The notes: a model not told the origin generated them from the letters alone. A stretch of 64,000 nucleotides of DNA from Lachnospiraceae bacterium (GCA_015057325.1 SVEQ01000004.1:186001-250000), one strand, 5' to 3'. Positions 14,878 through 24,478 are shown, numbered from the stretch's first letter. Program-made: numbers and translations.

Positions 14878-16167
14878 TTACTCGTAATAATCAAACTCAA
14901 GATCACACATACGAACAGTATCACCCTCAACCATTCCAAGCTCCTTGAGCTCATCAATGATTCCGTTCTCTTTGACAAATTTCTGGAAAAACTGGAATCC
15001 TTTCTCACTTTCAAGATTCGTATATCCGAGCATTTTCTCAATCTTTGGACCTTCAACGATGAATAAATGTTCATCCTTTGGATCACGATCTATCGTATAC
15101 GGCTCATCGTCAAACTCATTTGTAGGTACAAACTCCTGCTCGAACTCAATTATCTCCTTCGGAGCATTCATAACTATGCCGTGTAAATGCCACAACAAAT
15201 CTTTGACACCTTCACCTGTGGCTGCGGATATCGCAAAAACCTTAATTCCCTTTGGTTCAAACTCTTCGCGCAACATATCGATAACAGTTTCTCTATCCAT
15301 TTCATTCATTGCATCCATTTTATTAGCTGCAATGACCATAGGTTTCTTAGTTATATCTATATTATACTTCTCAAGTTCGTCAAGAATTGCATGAATATCA
15401 TTAATCGGGTCACGTCCCTCAACTGATGCACCGTCAACAACATGAAGAAGAACTTTGGTTCTTTCTATATGACGAAGGAACTTAAAACCAAGTCCCACAC
15501 CGTCACTTGCGCCCTCAATGATACCTGGTATATCTGCAATTACAAATCCGGCGCCGTTACCCAAATCAACAACTCCAAGGTTAGGATTAAGCGTTGTGAA
15601 ATGGTAGTTTGCAATCTTAGGTCTTGCATTAGTTACACTTGATAAAAATGTAGATTTACCAACATTAGGAAAACCGACAAGTCCTACATCAGCAATAACC
15701 TTAAGTTCAAGAGTTACGTATAACTCTGTAGCAGGTTGGCCGGGCTGTGCGTATTTTGGTGCCTGCATTGTAGAGGTTGCATAATGCATGTTTCCGTTAC
15801 CGCCGCGTCCGCCCTTTAATATTACAACAGGTTCCTTCTTATTGGACATATCCATGATGACCTTACCGGTCTCAAAGTCCTTAATAACCGTTCCCGGTGG
15901 AACCTTACATATAATATCGGCACCGTTTGCACCATGCTGGCGCTTCTTGCCGCCTTCTTCGCCGTCTTGAGCACAATATTTTCTTACATTTCTGAAATCG
16001 TTAAGTGTATTCAAACCTTCATCAACAACGAAAATAACGTCTCCGCCCTTACCGCCGTCACCGCCGTCAGGACCACCGGCAGGTACGTACAATTCTCTTC
16101 TGAAACTGACATGTCCGTCTCCGCCTTTGCCGGAACGTATGAATACCTTAGCATAATCTGCAAACAT
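14878..16167 (-). CDS. obgE: Obg GTPase (ribosome assembly)
   Basis: A 429-residue Obg protein involved in large-subunit maturation and stress control. Its N-terminal glycine-rich Obg fold (GGPDGGDGGKGGDV, GGRGGNGN), the central GTPase (GFPNVGKST, DIPGIIEG, NKMD) and a C-terminal OCT domain (from about 350) are complete. It lies behind rpmA, with a strong terminator-like hairpin in the gap. Confidence 0.96.
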   Translation of the reverse strand: MFADYAKVFIRSGKGGDGHVSFRRELYVPAGGPDGGDGGKGGDVIFVVDEGLNTLNDFRNVRKYCAQDGEEGGKKRQHGANGADIICKVPPGTVIKDFETGKVIMDMSNKKEPVVILKGGRGGNGNMHYATSTMQAPKYAQPGQPATELYVTLELKVIADVGLVGFPNVGKSTFLSSVTNARPKIANYHFTTLNPNLGVVDLGNGAGFVIADIPGIIEGASDGVGLGFKFLRHIERTKVLLHVVDGASVEGRDPINDIHAILDELEKYNIDITKKPMVIAANKMDAMNEMDRETVIDMLREEFEPKGIKVFAISAATGEGVKDLLWHLHGIVMNAPKEIIEFEQEFVPTNEFDDEPYTIDRDPKDEHLFIVEGPKIEKMLGYTNLESEKGFQFFQKFVKENGIIDELKELGMVEGDTVRMCDLEFDYYE

Positions 16168-16183
16168 ATTAATCTCCTTGTTT

Positions 16184-16215
16184 GAAAAAAGGGCCGGAGA
16201 AACAACTCCAGCCCC
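16184..16215 (-). terminator. Terminator/attenuator between rpmA and obgE
   Basis: On the minus strand, GGGGCTGGAG / CTCCGGCCC form a strong stem with a loop of about 6 nt followed by TTTTTTC. It follows the rpmA stop by 16 bp. It probably keeps ribosomal protein transcripts above those of obgE by partial termination. Confidence 0.75.
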
Positions 16216-16230
16216 ATTAGTTCATGTATC

Positions 16231-16521
16231 TTACTCGTTAATTGATACCGGATAGATAGAAACCTGTTTCTTATCTCTACCCTTTCTCTCGTAGCGAACA
16301 ACACCGTCAACCAATGCAAACAAAGTATCATCTTTGCCTCTACCAACATTAGTACCCGGATGAATTCTTGTTCCACGCTGTCTGTATAAAACATTACCGG
16401 CTTTAACGAACTGACCGTCTGCTCTCTTCGCACCAAGTCTCTTAGACTCTGAATCTCTACCGTTCTTGGTAGAACCCATTCCCTTTTTATGAGCGAATAA
16501 CTGAAGGTTAAGTTTCAACAT
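16231..16521 (-). CDS. rpmA: Ribosomal protein bL27
   Basis: A 96-residue bL27. It starts with the Firmicutes extension [14 protein letters not shown], which must be clipped after the phenylalanine (LNLQLF / AHKKG) by the Prp protease encoded just upstream. The conserved [15 protein letters not shown] and [22 protein letters not shown] blocks are present. Confidence 0.97.
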   Translation of the reverse strand: MLKLNLQLFAHKKGMGSTKNGRDSESKRLGAKRADGQFVKAGNVLYRQRGTRIHPGTNVGRGKDDTLFALVDGVVRYERKGRDKKQVSIYPVSINE

Positions 16522-16523
16522 GA

Positions 16524-16850
16524 TTACACCTCCTGATTCAAAATTTCAATATACTTCTTTCCATATTTCTGTTCAACTGTAGTGATACCAAGATAGAATG
16601 ATTTGAACAAGAGTTCAGCCTCATCACTTGGCATATTCTTCAAAATGATGTTCTCAAAGTTAATCTTACGACTACCATTGATTTCAAACTCATCTTGGGT
16701 AAAGCTATCTATCGAATTGACAAGATTAATATACAGCATGGATATAGCACTACAAACAATGTCCTTACCTTTCCTGTCGAATTCAGCATGTCCCTCTACC
16801 TGGACTCCAACTATCAAGTTGTTTTTTTCAAAAACGGTTACAGTAATCAT
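16524..16850 (-). CDS. prp: Prp, ribosomal-processing cysteine protease
   Basis: A 108-residue cysteine protease that removes the N-terminal extension of bL27. The catalytic His in [19 protein letters not shown] and the Cys in the same block are present. It lies between rplU and rpmA as in other Firmicutes, and the L27 extension that it cleaves is also present here. Confidence 0.93.
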   Translation of the reverse strand: MITVTVFEKNNLIVGVQVEGHAEFDRKGKDIVCSAISMLYINLVNSIDSFTQDEFEINGSRKINFENIILKNMPSDEAELLFKSFYLGITTVEQKYGKKYIEILNQEV

Positions 16851-16859
16851 AGGCTATAA

Positions 16860-17165
16860 TTAAGCATTGATTGCTTTGATCTCAACCTTAGTAAATGGCT
16901 GTCTGTGACCATTCTTCTTATGATAGCCGGTTTTTCTCTTATACTTATAAACAACAACTTTTTTCTCTTTGCCATCGCCGATGACATTAGCTGTAACACT
17001 TGAGTTAGCAACTGCATCGCCACATAACATGTCACTGTCGTTGTTAATAGCAATAACATCAAACTTTACTTCAGAACCAGCTTCTGCATTAAGCTTTTCT
17101 ACTTTAATGATATCACCTTCAGCTACCTTGTACTGCTTACCACCTGTTGCAATAATTGCGTACAT
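16860..17165 (-). CDS. rplU: Ribosomal protein bL21
   Basis: A 101-residue bL21 (MYAIIATGGKQYKVAEGD, C-terminal KRKTGYHKKNGHRQPFTKV). ATG 17165 is chosen because GGAGG lies 6-9 nt upstream and the protein then has the family's length; longer frames run into the leader. It is first in the rplU-prp-rpmA-obgE cluster, behind a promoter and a structured leader. Confidence 0.96.
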   Translation of the reverse strand: MYAIIATGGKQYKVAEGDIIKVEKLNAEAGSEVKFDVIAINNDSDMLCGDAVANSSVTANVIGDGKEKKVVVYKYKRKTGYHKKNGHRQPFTKVEIKAINA

Positions 17166-17185
17166 ACGGTTACCTCCTATTATCA

Positions 17186-17245
17186 TTACTCGCCAAGTAC
17201 GGTGGTGTCCAATGGGCACACTTCTACCTCCTTGTGCGGCACACT
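17186..17245 (-). promoter_or_regulatory. L21-type ribosomal leader candidate
   Basis: The 5' untranslated region of rplU contains, on the minus strand, GGAGGTAGAAGTGTGCCCA, then TTGGACACCACCG and ACTTGGCGAG, which resemble the L21 leader described in Firmicutes (a self-regulatory element bound by ribosomal protein). TGTGCCCATTGGACACC can fold as a hairpin. Assigned by resemblance; a covariance search of Rfam L21_leader would decide. Confidence 0.5.
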
Positions 17246-17250
17246 AAGAT

Positions 17251-17279
17251 ATAATAACAAACTGTAGTGTAAATGTCAA
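17251..17279 (-). promoter_or_regulatory. rplU operon promoter
   Basis: TTGACA (17279-17274) and TATTAT (17256-17251) on the minus strand with a 17-bp spacer, about 85 bp before the rplU start codon. Near-consensus sigma-A promoter, as expected for a ribosomal operon. Confidence 0.85.
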
Positions 17280-17328
17280 ACATTTTCTTAACATTTTAAA
17301 TGTTGATTTACTTACAGAAAGTTTTTAA

Positions 17329-17364
17329 CAAAAAATCAGAGTCTGCAAAACTTGCAAACTCTGA
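17329..17364 (-). terminator. Terminator behind tRNA-Glu
   Basis: On the minus strand, TCAGAGTTTGCA / TGCAGACTCTGA form a long stem followed by TTTTTTG. It starts about 12 bp after the tRNA 3' end. Confidence 0.85.
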
Positions 17365-17376
17365 CTTATCTTAGAG

Positions 17377-17448
17377 CAGTCGATAGGGGAATCGAACCCC
17401 TGTTTTCGCCGTGAGAGGGCGACGTCTTAACCGCTTGACCAATCGACC
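17377..17448 (-). tRNA. tRNA-Glu (CUC)
   Basis: A 72-nt cloverleaf: acceptor GGTCGAT / ATCGACT, D-arm with TTGGTCAAGCGG, anticodon stem TCGCC / GGCGA with loop CTCTCAC (anticodon CTC, codon GAG), T-arm AGGGG-TTCGATT-CCCCT. CCA is not encoded. A terminator follows. Confidence 0.93.
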
Positions 17449-17535
17449 ATGTCTTGACGACTTGCTTAATATATCACAAGTTAAGTACTACGTCAAGAAC
17501 TATTTTTAAAAAATTTTAATTTTTTGATTTTTATG

Positions 17536-18321
17536 TTATAACGATGCCGCAGCAAATGAATTTGTAAGTGCTACCGGACTCATAAGTACCTTACCTGTAC
17601 CTCTATAAACATTAACTAATCCTTCACCACTTGCTGCCGATCCAATCAAGCTCTTACCTGAACGTTCTACTGTAAACTTCAATGATGCAGACCAGCAAAC
17701 CGCCATATTACCATCAATTTTTAAAACATCATCATTTAATGTGATTTCAATAAGTTCACTACGAGGAACATTACTTTCAAGAGCTACAACACCTTGACCT
17801 TTCATACAAAGATTGAATAAGCCCTCTCCTCCTGCAACTGCAGATGATAAATTAGAACGCATAACAACATCTCTACTAACAGTTCCTTCGCAAGCCATAA
17901 ACATACCGTCCTCAACAACTATACCAGGACCCCAATCTTCAACGTTTTCTAATAATATATGTTTATATGTAGGCTCCAACATAAGAACACCTTCACCTAC
18001 GTATTCAGGCTTAATTGAAGATTCTTTTGTAACAGCGCCTTTTACCATTTTACCGAGCAAATCGCCGGCACCTTTAATTCCTGTTGTTGCATTTACGTTA
18101 CCACCAACCCATTGCATAGCTCCTGCTTGAGTAACAATCGCAGTTTTACCATTTAATGTACACAAAACCTGTCTTCTGCGCACACCCATTTTCTGCATAA
18201 AATATTCATTCTGTGCATTATACGAAGATACACTTGCATCCTTTTCGTATTCCAGAACCCTGAAGCTTCCTTTTGATTCTGTGACCTTTCTTAAATTGTT
18301 CTCAACTTGAAATTGCACCAT
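17536..18321 (-). CDS. AIM24-family protein
   Basis: A 261-residue protein of the AIM24/TIGR00266 family (beta-rich, related to tubby-like folds), with family-like blocks such as LNGKTAIVTQAGAMQWVGG, GEGLFNLCMKGQGVVALES, NMAVCWSASLKFTVERSG and GEGLVNVYRGTGKVLMSP. The cellular role in bacteria is not established. No membrane helix. It lies alone between the tRNA gene and the CRISPR trailer. Confidence 0.8.
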   Translation of the reverse strand: MVQFQVENNLRKVTESKGSFRVLEYEKDASVSSYNAQNEYFMQKMGVRRRQVLCTLNGKTAIVTQAGAMQWVGGNVNATTGIKGAGDLLGKMVKGAVTKESSIKPEYVGEGVLMLEPTYKHILLENVEDWGPGIVVEDGMFMACEGTVSRDVVMRSNLSSAVAGGEGLFNLCMKGQGVVALESNVPRSELIEITLNDDVLKIDGNMAVCWSASLKFTVERSGKSLIGSAASGEGLVNVYRGTGKVLMSPVALTNSFAAASL

Positions 18322-18413
18322 TGAATTAAAATCCTCCTTATTGTTGTTCTTATTTAAAGTGTTTTAACCATCTCTCACATTTCCTTTGAAGTCCTCTGGA
18401 ATTACACTACTCT

Positions 18414-18762
18414 ATCTACAACAGTAGAAATTATATAAGGTTACCTGACCAGAATATGCAGGAACCTTCTCAAAGGATCTACAACAGTAGAAATTATATA
18501 AGGTTACCTGACCAGAATATGCAGGAACCTTCTCAAAGGATCTACAACAGTAGAAATTATATAAGGTTACCTGACAACACAAAACACGATGAAATGATTT
18601 CATCTACAACAGTAGAAATTATATAAGGTTACCTGACGACCAACATGCAAGATTCAATGACATATCTACAACAGTAGAAATTATATAAGGTTACCTGACG
18701 GGTTAAATCAGGGTTAATATCAATACATCTACAACAGTAGAAATTATATAAGGTTACCTGAC
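18414..18762 (-). CRISPR. Type V-A CRISPR array: six repeats, five spacers
   Basis: Six identical 36-bp repeats at 18414-18449, 18477-18512, 18540-18575, 18602-18637, 18664-18699 and 18727-18762. In the transcribed (minus) direction each starts GTCAGGTAACC and ends AATTTCTACTGTTGTAGAT, the Cas12a handle with stem TCTAC / GTAGA. The spacers are 27, 27, 26, 26 and 27 bp, a usual size for Cas12a. The two spacers at the trailer end (18450-18476 and 18513-18539) are identical, so a 63-bp repeat-spacer unit was duplicated. The end next to cas2 is the leader end. No repeat is degenerate. Confidence 0.98.
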
Positions 18763-18894
18763 TCCTACTTTGTCATTTTGCACAAAGAAAATCTATGATA
18801 ACCACTCTTTTTAACCTTTTATTGTTCACAATAACCATATTGCCAAGTAACCTTTCTTTGATTATACATATTAAGACTTAGGTTTGCAATTCTT
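18763..18894 (-). promoter_or_regulatory. CRISPR leader with pre-crRNA promoter
   Basis: AT-rich 132-bp stretch between cas2 and the first repeat. On the minus strand TTGCAA (18889-18884) and TATAAT (18866-18861) are 17 bp apart, a good sigma-A promoter, starting transcription roughly 90 bp before the first repeat. The -35 begins just past the cas2 stop codon, so the array can be transcribed independently of the cas genes. Confidence 0.75.
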
Positions 18895-19167
18895 TCAAAT
18901 GAAAAACACGTCTTCTTCCTCGTGCTGTGCATAACCATATCTTACAATTTCGCAACTAGATGATAAGTTGAATATATATACACTATCCATTTCACTAAAA
19001 CGTTTTGAAAAACTATTCTGTATGTCACACATTATATTATCCAATAGTTTCTTACTATTTTCAATTTCAAAAACAGAATATTGGATCCTATGTCCAAATT
19101 TAGATAAAAATTTAGAAAATTGAGTTCGTAATTTATCATTTGAAATATCGTAACTAATAATTATCAT
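18895..19167 (-). CDS. cas2: Cas2
   Basis: A 90-residue Cas2, partner of Cas1 in spacer integration. It starts MIIISYDISNDKLRTQFSKFL, with the conserved Asp at the end of the first strand, then GHRIQYSVFEIE. ATG 19167 begins 10 bp after the cas1 stop and gives the normal Cas2 N-terminus; an upstream in-frame start (19209) would add 14 residues not found in the family. Last cas gene before the leader. Confidence 0.95.
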   Translation of the reverse strand: MIIISYDISNDKLRTQFSKFLSKFGHRIQYSVFEIENSKKLLDNIMCDIQNSFSKRFSEMDSVYIFNLSSSCEIVRYGYAQHEEEDVFFI

Positions 19168-19177
19168 AATATCACGC

Positions 19178-20146
19178 TCATTCCATATATTTAAAAACTG
19201 GGTATTCATATATGTTTTTCTGTTTCATAAAAGAACGATAATAGCCTTGAATATACAAGAACAATTCTGTCTTGTATTCTAACACGGCATCTAGAAATAT
19301 CTTGGTGTATGTAGGAGACATTTTCCATTCAAGAACATATCTTCCCGAAAAAACTTTAAAATCTTTTTCCTTTATTTGTCCTAGATTTATTCCTTTGCGC
19401 ACAGCATAATCAATAACTGGACGAAAAGGTTCCATCAAATCACACACAAGAGATTTTCTCATATAAAAACATCGATGAAGAACTCCGTAATATTCATCAA
19501 ATCCATATACATTTAAGAGTGCGTCAATTATATTGAATAATATAGTATATCCAATATCTAACGTTGCATTTAAATAATCATTTTTTATACGTGGTTTTCT
19601 TCCATTCCATGTCACCATATTAAAAACCTGACAAAAATAAGTTCTTGATGCAGAACCTTCTATCCCAAGTATAGAATTCATTTCCAAATCATCATTACGC
19701 AATCTGTTAATATGGTTATCAAGAGAAACTATCGCATCTTTGGTTAGTTGATTTTTGTTACGAATAGACGAAAGAACATTCCTTTGATTTCTTACTTTAT
19801 TATAGATTATATACTGCCCTATCCGCATATCATCGTAAGAGTATTGTATCTTCCGTAAATGTGTATTACCTTCCATTCGAGAAGAAATAAACTTATAAAC
19901 TTTCATGTTCCGGTTCATTAAGCAAATCGAAAATCCGTACTTGTTGGCTCTACTGAGCAAACCGGTTGTTATAGTAGTATCACCAACAACAAAAATCAAG
20001 AAAACACGATAACAGGTTATTTGAAACCTTATTGCACCTTCTTTATCTTTAATTAGGATATTATCATTTTTGAACGACATTTTATCGCCATTCATCGGAA
20101 CATAGAAAATAAATTGTTTCATTTTGAAGTCTGTTTGATCAATCAT
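19178..20146 (-). CDS. cas1: Cas1 integrase
   Basis: A 322-residue Cas1, the metal-dependent integrase for new spacers. The conserved acidic and histidine sites are seen in LGIEGSASRTYF (Glu), GVLHRCFYMRKSLVCDLMEPFRP (His and Asp/Glu). It overlaps the cas4 stop by 4 bp, so it is translationally coupled. Length and motifs are normal for type V-A. Confidence 0.96.
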   Translation of the reverse strand: MIDQTDFKMKQFIFYVPMNGDKMSFKNDNILIKDKEGAIRFQITCYRVFLIFVVGDTTITTGLLSRANKYGFSICLMNRNMKVYKFISSRMEGNTHLRKIQYSYDDMRIGQYIIYNKVRNQRNVLSSIRNKNQLTKDAIVSLDNHINRLRNDDLEMNSILGIEGSASRTYFCQVFNMVTWNGRKPRIKNDYLNATLDIGYTILFNIIDALLNVYGFDEYYGVLHRCFYMRKSLVCDLMEPFRPVIDYAVRKGINLGQIKEKDFKVFSGRYVLEWKMSPTYTKIFLDAVLEYKTELFLYIQGYYRSFMKQKNIYEYPVFKYME

Positions 20147-20700
20147 ACTAATCCTCTATCACATGCCGGTTCATAAATACAATGTTTACATTTTTCTACG
20201 TTGCTTTGAATATAACCATCCATTTCAAAGTTTTTGATGCTATTAATTACAGTTTCAAACTTTATAAACATTTCTTTATCATCCTCCGGTAAGGGTATCG
20301 GATATTTTTTGTTATCTGATATACTATAAAACTGTATTTTTTTTACATCATATCCCATTTCTTTCAGTGCAAAATATTGTGCAAATAGCTGATAAACATA
20401 TCCGTCATATATTTTATTAATTTTACGCTTACGTTCAGTAAGTACTCCTGTAGAAGTATCATACATGTCTATCTTACCTACAAGATTATATTTTTCACAA
20501 TATATATCCAGGGACATCAGAACTGATTTTTTTGTAGAATATGTTTTATTATCAACACTCTCATGAGCCTTCGTTCCATTTATTTGATCAGAACATTGAT
20601 ATGTTATTGTTGCCCTGTTTCCATACAAATTATGAAAATATATAGAAACAGGACAAAATATAAAATCATTTAAATTAGAAATGATTATGGCATCATCCAT
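20143..20700 (-). CDS. cas4: Cas4 nuclease
   Basis: A 185-residue Cas4, a RecB-like nuclease that trims and selects prespacers with a suitable PAM. Four cysteines for an Fe-S cluster are present: one near the N-terminus (FIFCPVSIYF) and three near the end (KCKHCIYEPACDRG). The nuclease core is in LVGKIDMYDTSTGVLTERKRK. It shares one base with the cas12a stop region and overlaps cas1, so cas12a-cas4-cas1-cas2 form one unit. Confidence 0.93.
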   Translation of the reverse strand: MDDAIIISNLNDFIFCPVSIYFHNLYGNRATITYQCSDQINGTKAHESVDNKTYSTKKSVLMSLDIYCEKYNLVGKIDMYDTSTGVLTERKRKINKIYDGYVYQLFAQYFALKEMGYDVKKIQFYSISDNKKYPIPLPEDDKEMFIKFETVINSIKNFEMDGYIQSNVEKCKHCIYEPACDRGLV

Positions 20701-23700
20701 TACAATTTATTCTCCTGTGCGAATTGTAACCACTCTTTATTGCTGATTGTTTTAAGTTTGTCAACTTTATCGTCATCCATGCTTTTTATTTGATTGATTA
20801 TCCACAGTCCTTTTTTGGCAATGTTATACGCACCATTCGCATCAGCGTCATAAGGCAACATGTCTGATTTTAAATCTGAATCATAGAAAAATCCTTTTTC
20901 ATTTAAAACAGGCGAAATCAATCGATCTATATTCTTATCCGCGTCACTATTTCTCATTTGTAAAGTCAACGAAAATAGCCACAATAAATCTTTATAAAAA
21001 CTTTTGTCTGATATATTAATGATTTTTTCTTTTAAATTACCCTCTTCCATATTCACATCAAATTTATTGAATAAGTCTTTTACCGATTGGGTTAAATCAA
21101 TCTCTTCCGTATCCCATTCATTATTCTTGGACGAGTTTCTATAATGATGAATCCTCTTGTCAAATGTACAAACGGTCCAAACACTTTGAGTCCCTTCAGC
21201 TTTATAAGTAAAATCTAAATAATCAAAAGTGAATTCAAAATAATCCTTTCCATTTATTCCGTTCGGATTGTAAATAATCGACTTAAACTTATTAAAGAAT
21301 TCTTTACTGGTCTCAACACTGGAATATCTCAAATCGGAACCGTTAAATAAGTTTGCAAAGCCTGTCGTAGGATCGATTTTGCTTGTTAAATATGCAGGAA
21401 CATAATATAGGAACCCACTTTGTTTTCCCATATTGCTAAATGAATCAAACTTATTTGTCAACTGTAATGCTTTTAGAAGCCCAGAAGGTGATTGAACATC
21501 AGCATTTTTATCAACATAATAATTAAGCTTATCAATCAGCATTTTTTCAAATTTCTGATAAACCTGCTTTTCAAATTTCTGCCTTCCACGTTTAAAACCA
21601 AAATTCAAATCTTCTAATACTACTATTGCATTATATTTGACCATCCATTCTGTAATAACATGAATAACCTGACTTAAATAACCTTCTTTCAATTCTTTTA
21701 TTGTATTTATCGTTTTCCAATTATTACGCGCCGCTTTATTTTCCTTTTCTCTGTAATCAAGCAATTTGTGATAATCAGTTTTATGATAAATGTTATTTTT
21801 CCCAACATTAATAATCTCATTTAAGGATTTTTGCTTAATAATCTCTCCTTTCGAATTGATAACAACGAGATATAAAAGATTACGTTCTCCTCTGTCTATA
21901 CCAATAACATTAACATCATCTGTATTCTTTATCACCGTATTTACCGTTCTATTAAAATGGTTATCTCCTAATGCACCAAAATTCATTGTAATTGGAACAT
22001 GAAATTGATACTTATCTATGGTAAAGCGCTTATCTTTAATCAACTCATAATCAAAAACACTTGTTTTTTTGGTGTTTAATTCATTTTTGTTATTAATAGG
22101 AATATTAGCAGGATGTCTGATAATATCCTCTTTATTAATACTTGATTTACGATAAAAAATCTCCGCTTGACCATTTAGTTTATACACAATATTTTTCAAA
22201 TTTTCTGGATAAAATAACATTTTCCAATATAATGTATGTAAATTAGGGTTGCCTTTACTGTAAACAGAAAAGTCCTTGTTATATATTTGAAATAAATATA
22301 TTTTACCCTCTGCTACCAATTGATTAATATAGTTCTCATCTACATATTCAAATTGTATAGCATATTTATATTTATCAGCCTCCTTATAAAACTCGCTAAT
22401 ATCATTATATGAACTCGTATCAGAAAATTTAAAATTAAATATTTCATATTCTTCATTGATTTTTATACATTCTTTATAAAAATCAATTAATTTGTGACAG
22501 TTATCTAAACTAAAATTATCATTATTTTTTATATAACTCTCATCTTTTTTTATTTTCAAAATTTCTTCACTTGGATTATATTTTTTTATATTTTTTTTCG
22601 CAAAAAATACGTGTGCAAAATCCGTTAATGGTTTTACCTGCTTGTATTCCATTTTTTCATAACAAGAGTCTCCGTTGCCTCGCGGCACATCCATAAACAC
22701 TTTACTATTGTTTTTATCCATTATACATAAATAGTACAAATCATTTTTTCTCAATAATATGCCCAAACAATCACGTTCTTTACTTTTATCCCATCCAGCG
22801 AGCAATGTTGGTCTATTAAAATTAAGCTTATACTTCTCTATAGAATATGGTTTTCTTGTAATATAATTACGGACTTTATTATACAGAGACGTCAAAACAT
22901 CAAGATTGTTCCACATACGTTCGAGTTCATTATAAAACATAAAGTCCTTCGAAGATACATCATTGTTAATCAATGGTTGAATAATCCTTTGTAAGTCTTT
23001 AAACAAATCCAACAACTCTTTTATCGCTTCAATAATTTCATCGTTTTTATTTAAAGATTTCCCACTTTCTTTCCATGATTTAACAACCTCATCTAATTTT
23101 TTCTTCTGATCCGTAATTTTTTTTAAATAATTTTCTTCACCAACAAATAAATCACTATAATACTTTTCAACGGCTACATCTTCTTTTGTATAATCACTTA
23201 ATATTTGATTAATAAAAGCTATAGCATAATATTTATTCTTCTTTAACTCTTTTTTTCTCTTTTCAATGTACTTTTCAGTATTTTTATTCTTCGAAGACTG
23301 GTTATTATCATAGTTGCTTTCGAGAGCATGATTTATTATCGACCAATCAGAATATAAATGTTGCGAAATATCCGTAAGTGCTTGACAATTTTTAATATAA
23401 ACTCCTTCAAGATTATAATTACCGATATCAGAAAATAATTCATCAATATTAAGCGAATCTGAATTTTCAAATAGAGAAGTTTGCATCTCATCATAAAAAT
23501 CATATATAGCTGCTACCACCTCTTCGTCCGACTCAAACTGATCTTGTATAAACGAAATATTTTCTCTATCACTCAATATTTGCTTGAATAAAGATTTACA
23601 TTTGGGAATTTTTTTATTATCTTTACTATTAACTTGCTGGTTGTATAAATTTATTGTTTCGTTTATTCCCTGTACTTTTACTCTATCACTTTCAGAGAAT

Positions 23701-24437
23701 CCACCAATAATACAATTATACATATCTATCCCTTTTTGTGATAAAACAGAATTGAAACCTTTTAATTCAAATAATTCCTCAATTGATTCTAATTCATAAT
23801 GTTTGTTAACTTCTTTAAGTGTTTTTTCAATTTTGTCACCTAAACCTGACTGATATGCTTTTTCATAAATTATTATATTATCCAAATATTTAGGTAAATT
23901 CTGATCTACTATCCTATATGCAACCTCGGTTGATTTGCCTTCCCCGGAATACATATTTTTTCTATTTTCATAAAATCCTTGAAAATACGTGGAAAACGAC
24001 TCAAATTCCAAAACTGATTTCTGGTCATCTGGATTATCTTCAGTATATTTGATTAGCAAATCTTCTATCATTTCTTTTCCAAACATTTTTTTAAATTGAT
24101 CAAAACTCTTAAAAGCATCTGATATTTGTTTCCTCAAACCCTTTTTTATAGTATCAAATTGCTTTTCCTGCTGATCATTTCTTTGTTTTTCATAATATAA
24201 CTTTGCATATTCCTCAAGACCATCTAATTGAATTTGCCCTAATACACTTTCAATAAAATCCTTATGATATCTATCAATGATTTTCTTCACTTTCTTGTAG
24301 CTGTCAGCCCTATGTTCATCAGTAACTAGATATCCCTTTTTTTCAATATGTTCTTGTGTTTCACCAACCGGTATTAACTCAAACCTTAATGTTTTTTGCA
24401 CAGGATAAACACCTGTAAACGAATCATATAACGACAT
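20700..24437 (-). CDS. cas12a: Cas12a (Cpf1), type V-A effector nuclease
   Basis: A 1245-residue effector that processes its own crRNA and cuts target DNA. RuvC motifs are complete: VIGIDRGERN (Asp848), VVLEDLNFGFKRGR (Glu942), DADANGAYN (Asp1197/Asp1199). The crRNA-processing site is conserved in the WED region (His in IIRHPAN, Lys in KKTSVFDYELIKDKRF). The N-terminus (SFTGVYPVQKTLRFELIPVG) and the C-terminus (NKEWLQFAQENKL) are normal for Cas12a, as is the length. GGAGG lies 7 nt before ATG 24437. The only upstream gene is the interrupted WYL regulator. No inactivating change was seen. Confidence 0.98.
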   Translation of the reverse strand: MSLYDSFTGVYPVQKTLRFELIPVGETQEHIEKKGYLVTDEHRADSYKKVKKIIDRYHKDFIESVLGQIQLDGLEEYAKLYYEKQRNDQQEKQFDTIKKGLRKQISDAFKSFDQFKKMFGKEMIEDLLIKYTEDNPDDQKSVLEFESFSTYFQGFYENRKNMYSGEGKSTEVAYRIVDQNLPKYLDNIIIYEKAYQSGLGDKIEKTLKEVNKHYELESIEELFELKGFNSVLSQKGIDMYNCIIGGFSESDRVKVQGINETINLYNQQVNSKDNKKIPKCKSLFKQILSDRENISFIQDQFESDEEVVAAIYDFYDEMQTSLFENSDSLNIDELFSDIGNYNLEGVYIKNCQALTDISQHLYSDWSIINHALESNYDNNQSSKNKNTEKYIEKRKKELKKNKYYAIAFINQILSDYTKEDVAVEKYYSDLFVGEENYLKKITDQKKKLDEVVKSWKESGKSLNKNDEIIEAIKELLDLFKDLQRIIQPLINNDVSSKDFMFYNELERMWNNLDVLTSLYNKVRNYITRKPYSIEKYKLNFNRPTLLAGWDKSKERDCLGILLRKNDLYYLCIMDKNNSKVFMDVPRGNGDSCYEKMEYKQVKPLTDFAHVFFAKKNIKKYNPSEEILKIKKDESYIKNNDNFSLDNCHKLIDFYKECIKINEEYEIFNFKFSDTSSYNDISEFYKEADKYKYAIQFEYVDENYINQLVAEGKIYLFQIYNKDFSVYSKGNPNLHTLYWKMLFYPENLKNIVYKLNGQAEIFYRKSSINKEDIIRHPANIPINNKNELNTKKTSVFDYELIKDKRFTIDKYQFHVPITMNFGALGDNHFNRTVNTVIKNTDDVNVIGIDRGERNLLYLVVINSKGEIIKQKSLNEIINVGKNNIYHKTDYHKLLDYREKENKAARNNWKTINTIKELKEGYLSQVIHVITEWMVKYNAIVVLEDLNFGFKRGRQKFEKQVYQKFEKMLIDKLNYYVDKNADVQSPSGLLKALQLTNKFDSFSNMGKQSGFLYYVPAYLTSKIDPTTGFANLFNGSDLRYSSVETSKEFFNKFKSIIYNPNGINGKDYFEFTFDYLDFTYKAEGTQSVWTVCTFDKRIHHYRNSSKNNEWDTEEIDLTQSVKDLFNKFDVNMEEGNLKEKIINISDKSFYKDLLWLFSLTLQMRNSDADKNIDRLISPVLNEKGFFYDSDLKSDMLPYDADANGAYNIAKKGLWIINQIKSMDDDKVDKLKTISNKEWLQFAQENKL

Positions 24438-24478
24438 ATTAAATCCTCCTCAAATGTAATATTTCCCAACTAGATTTT

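Noticed and set aside
16184-16215. Hairpin between rpmA and obgE as a riboswitch
   Set aside because: Stem followed directly by a T-run is explained by a plain terminator or attenuator.
18412-18603. 63-codon minus-strand ORF with a repeated peptide
   Set aside because: It is the translation of CRISPR repeats and spacers, not a gene.
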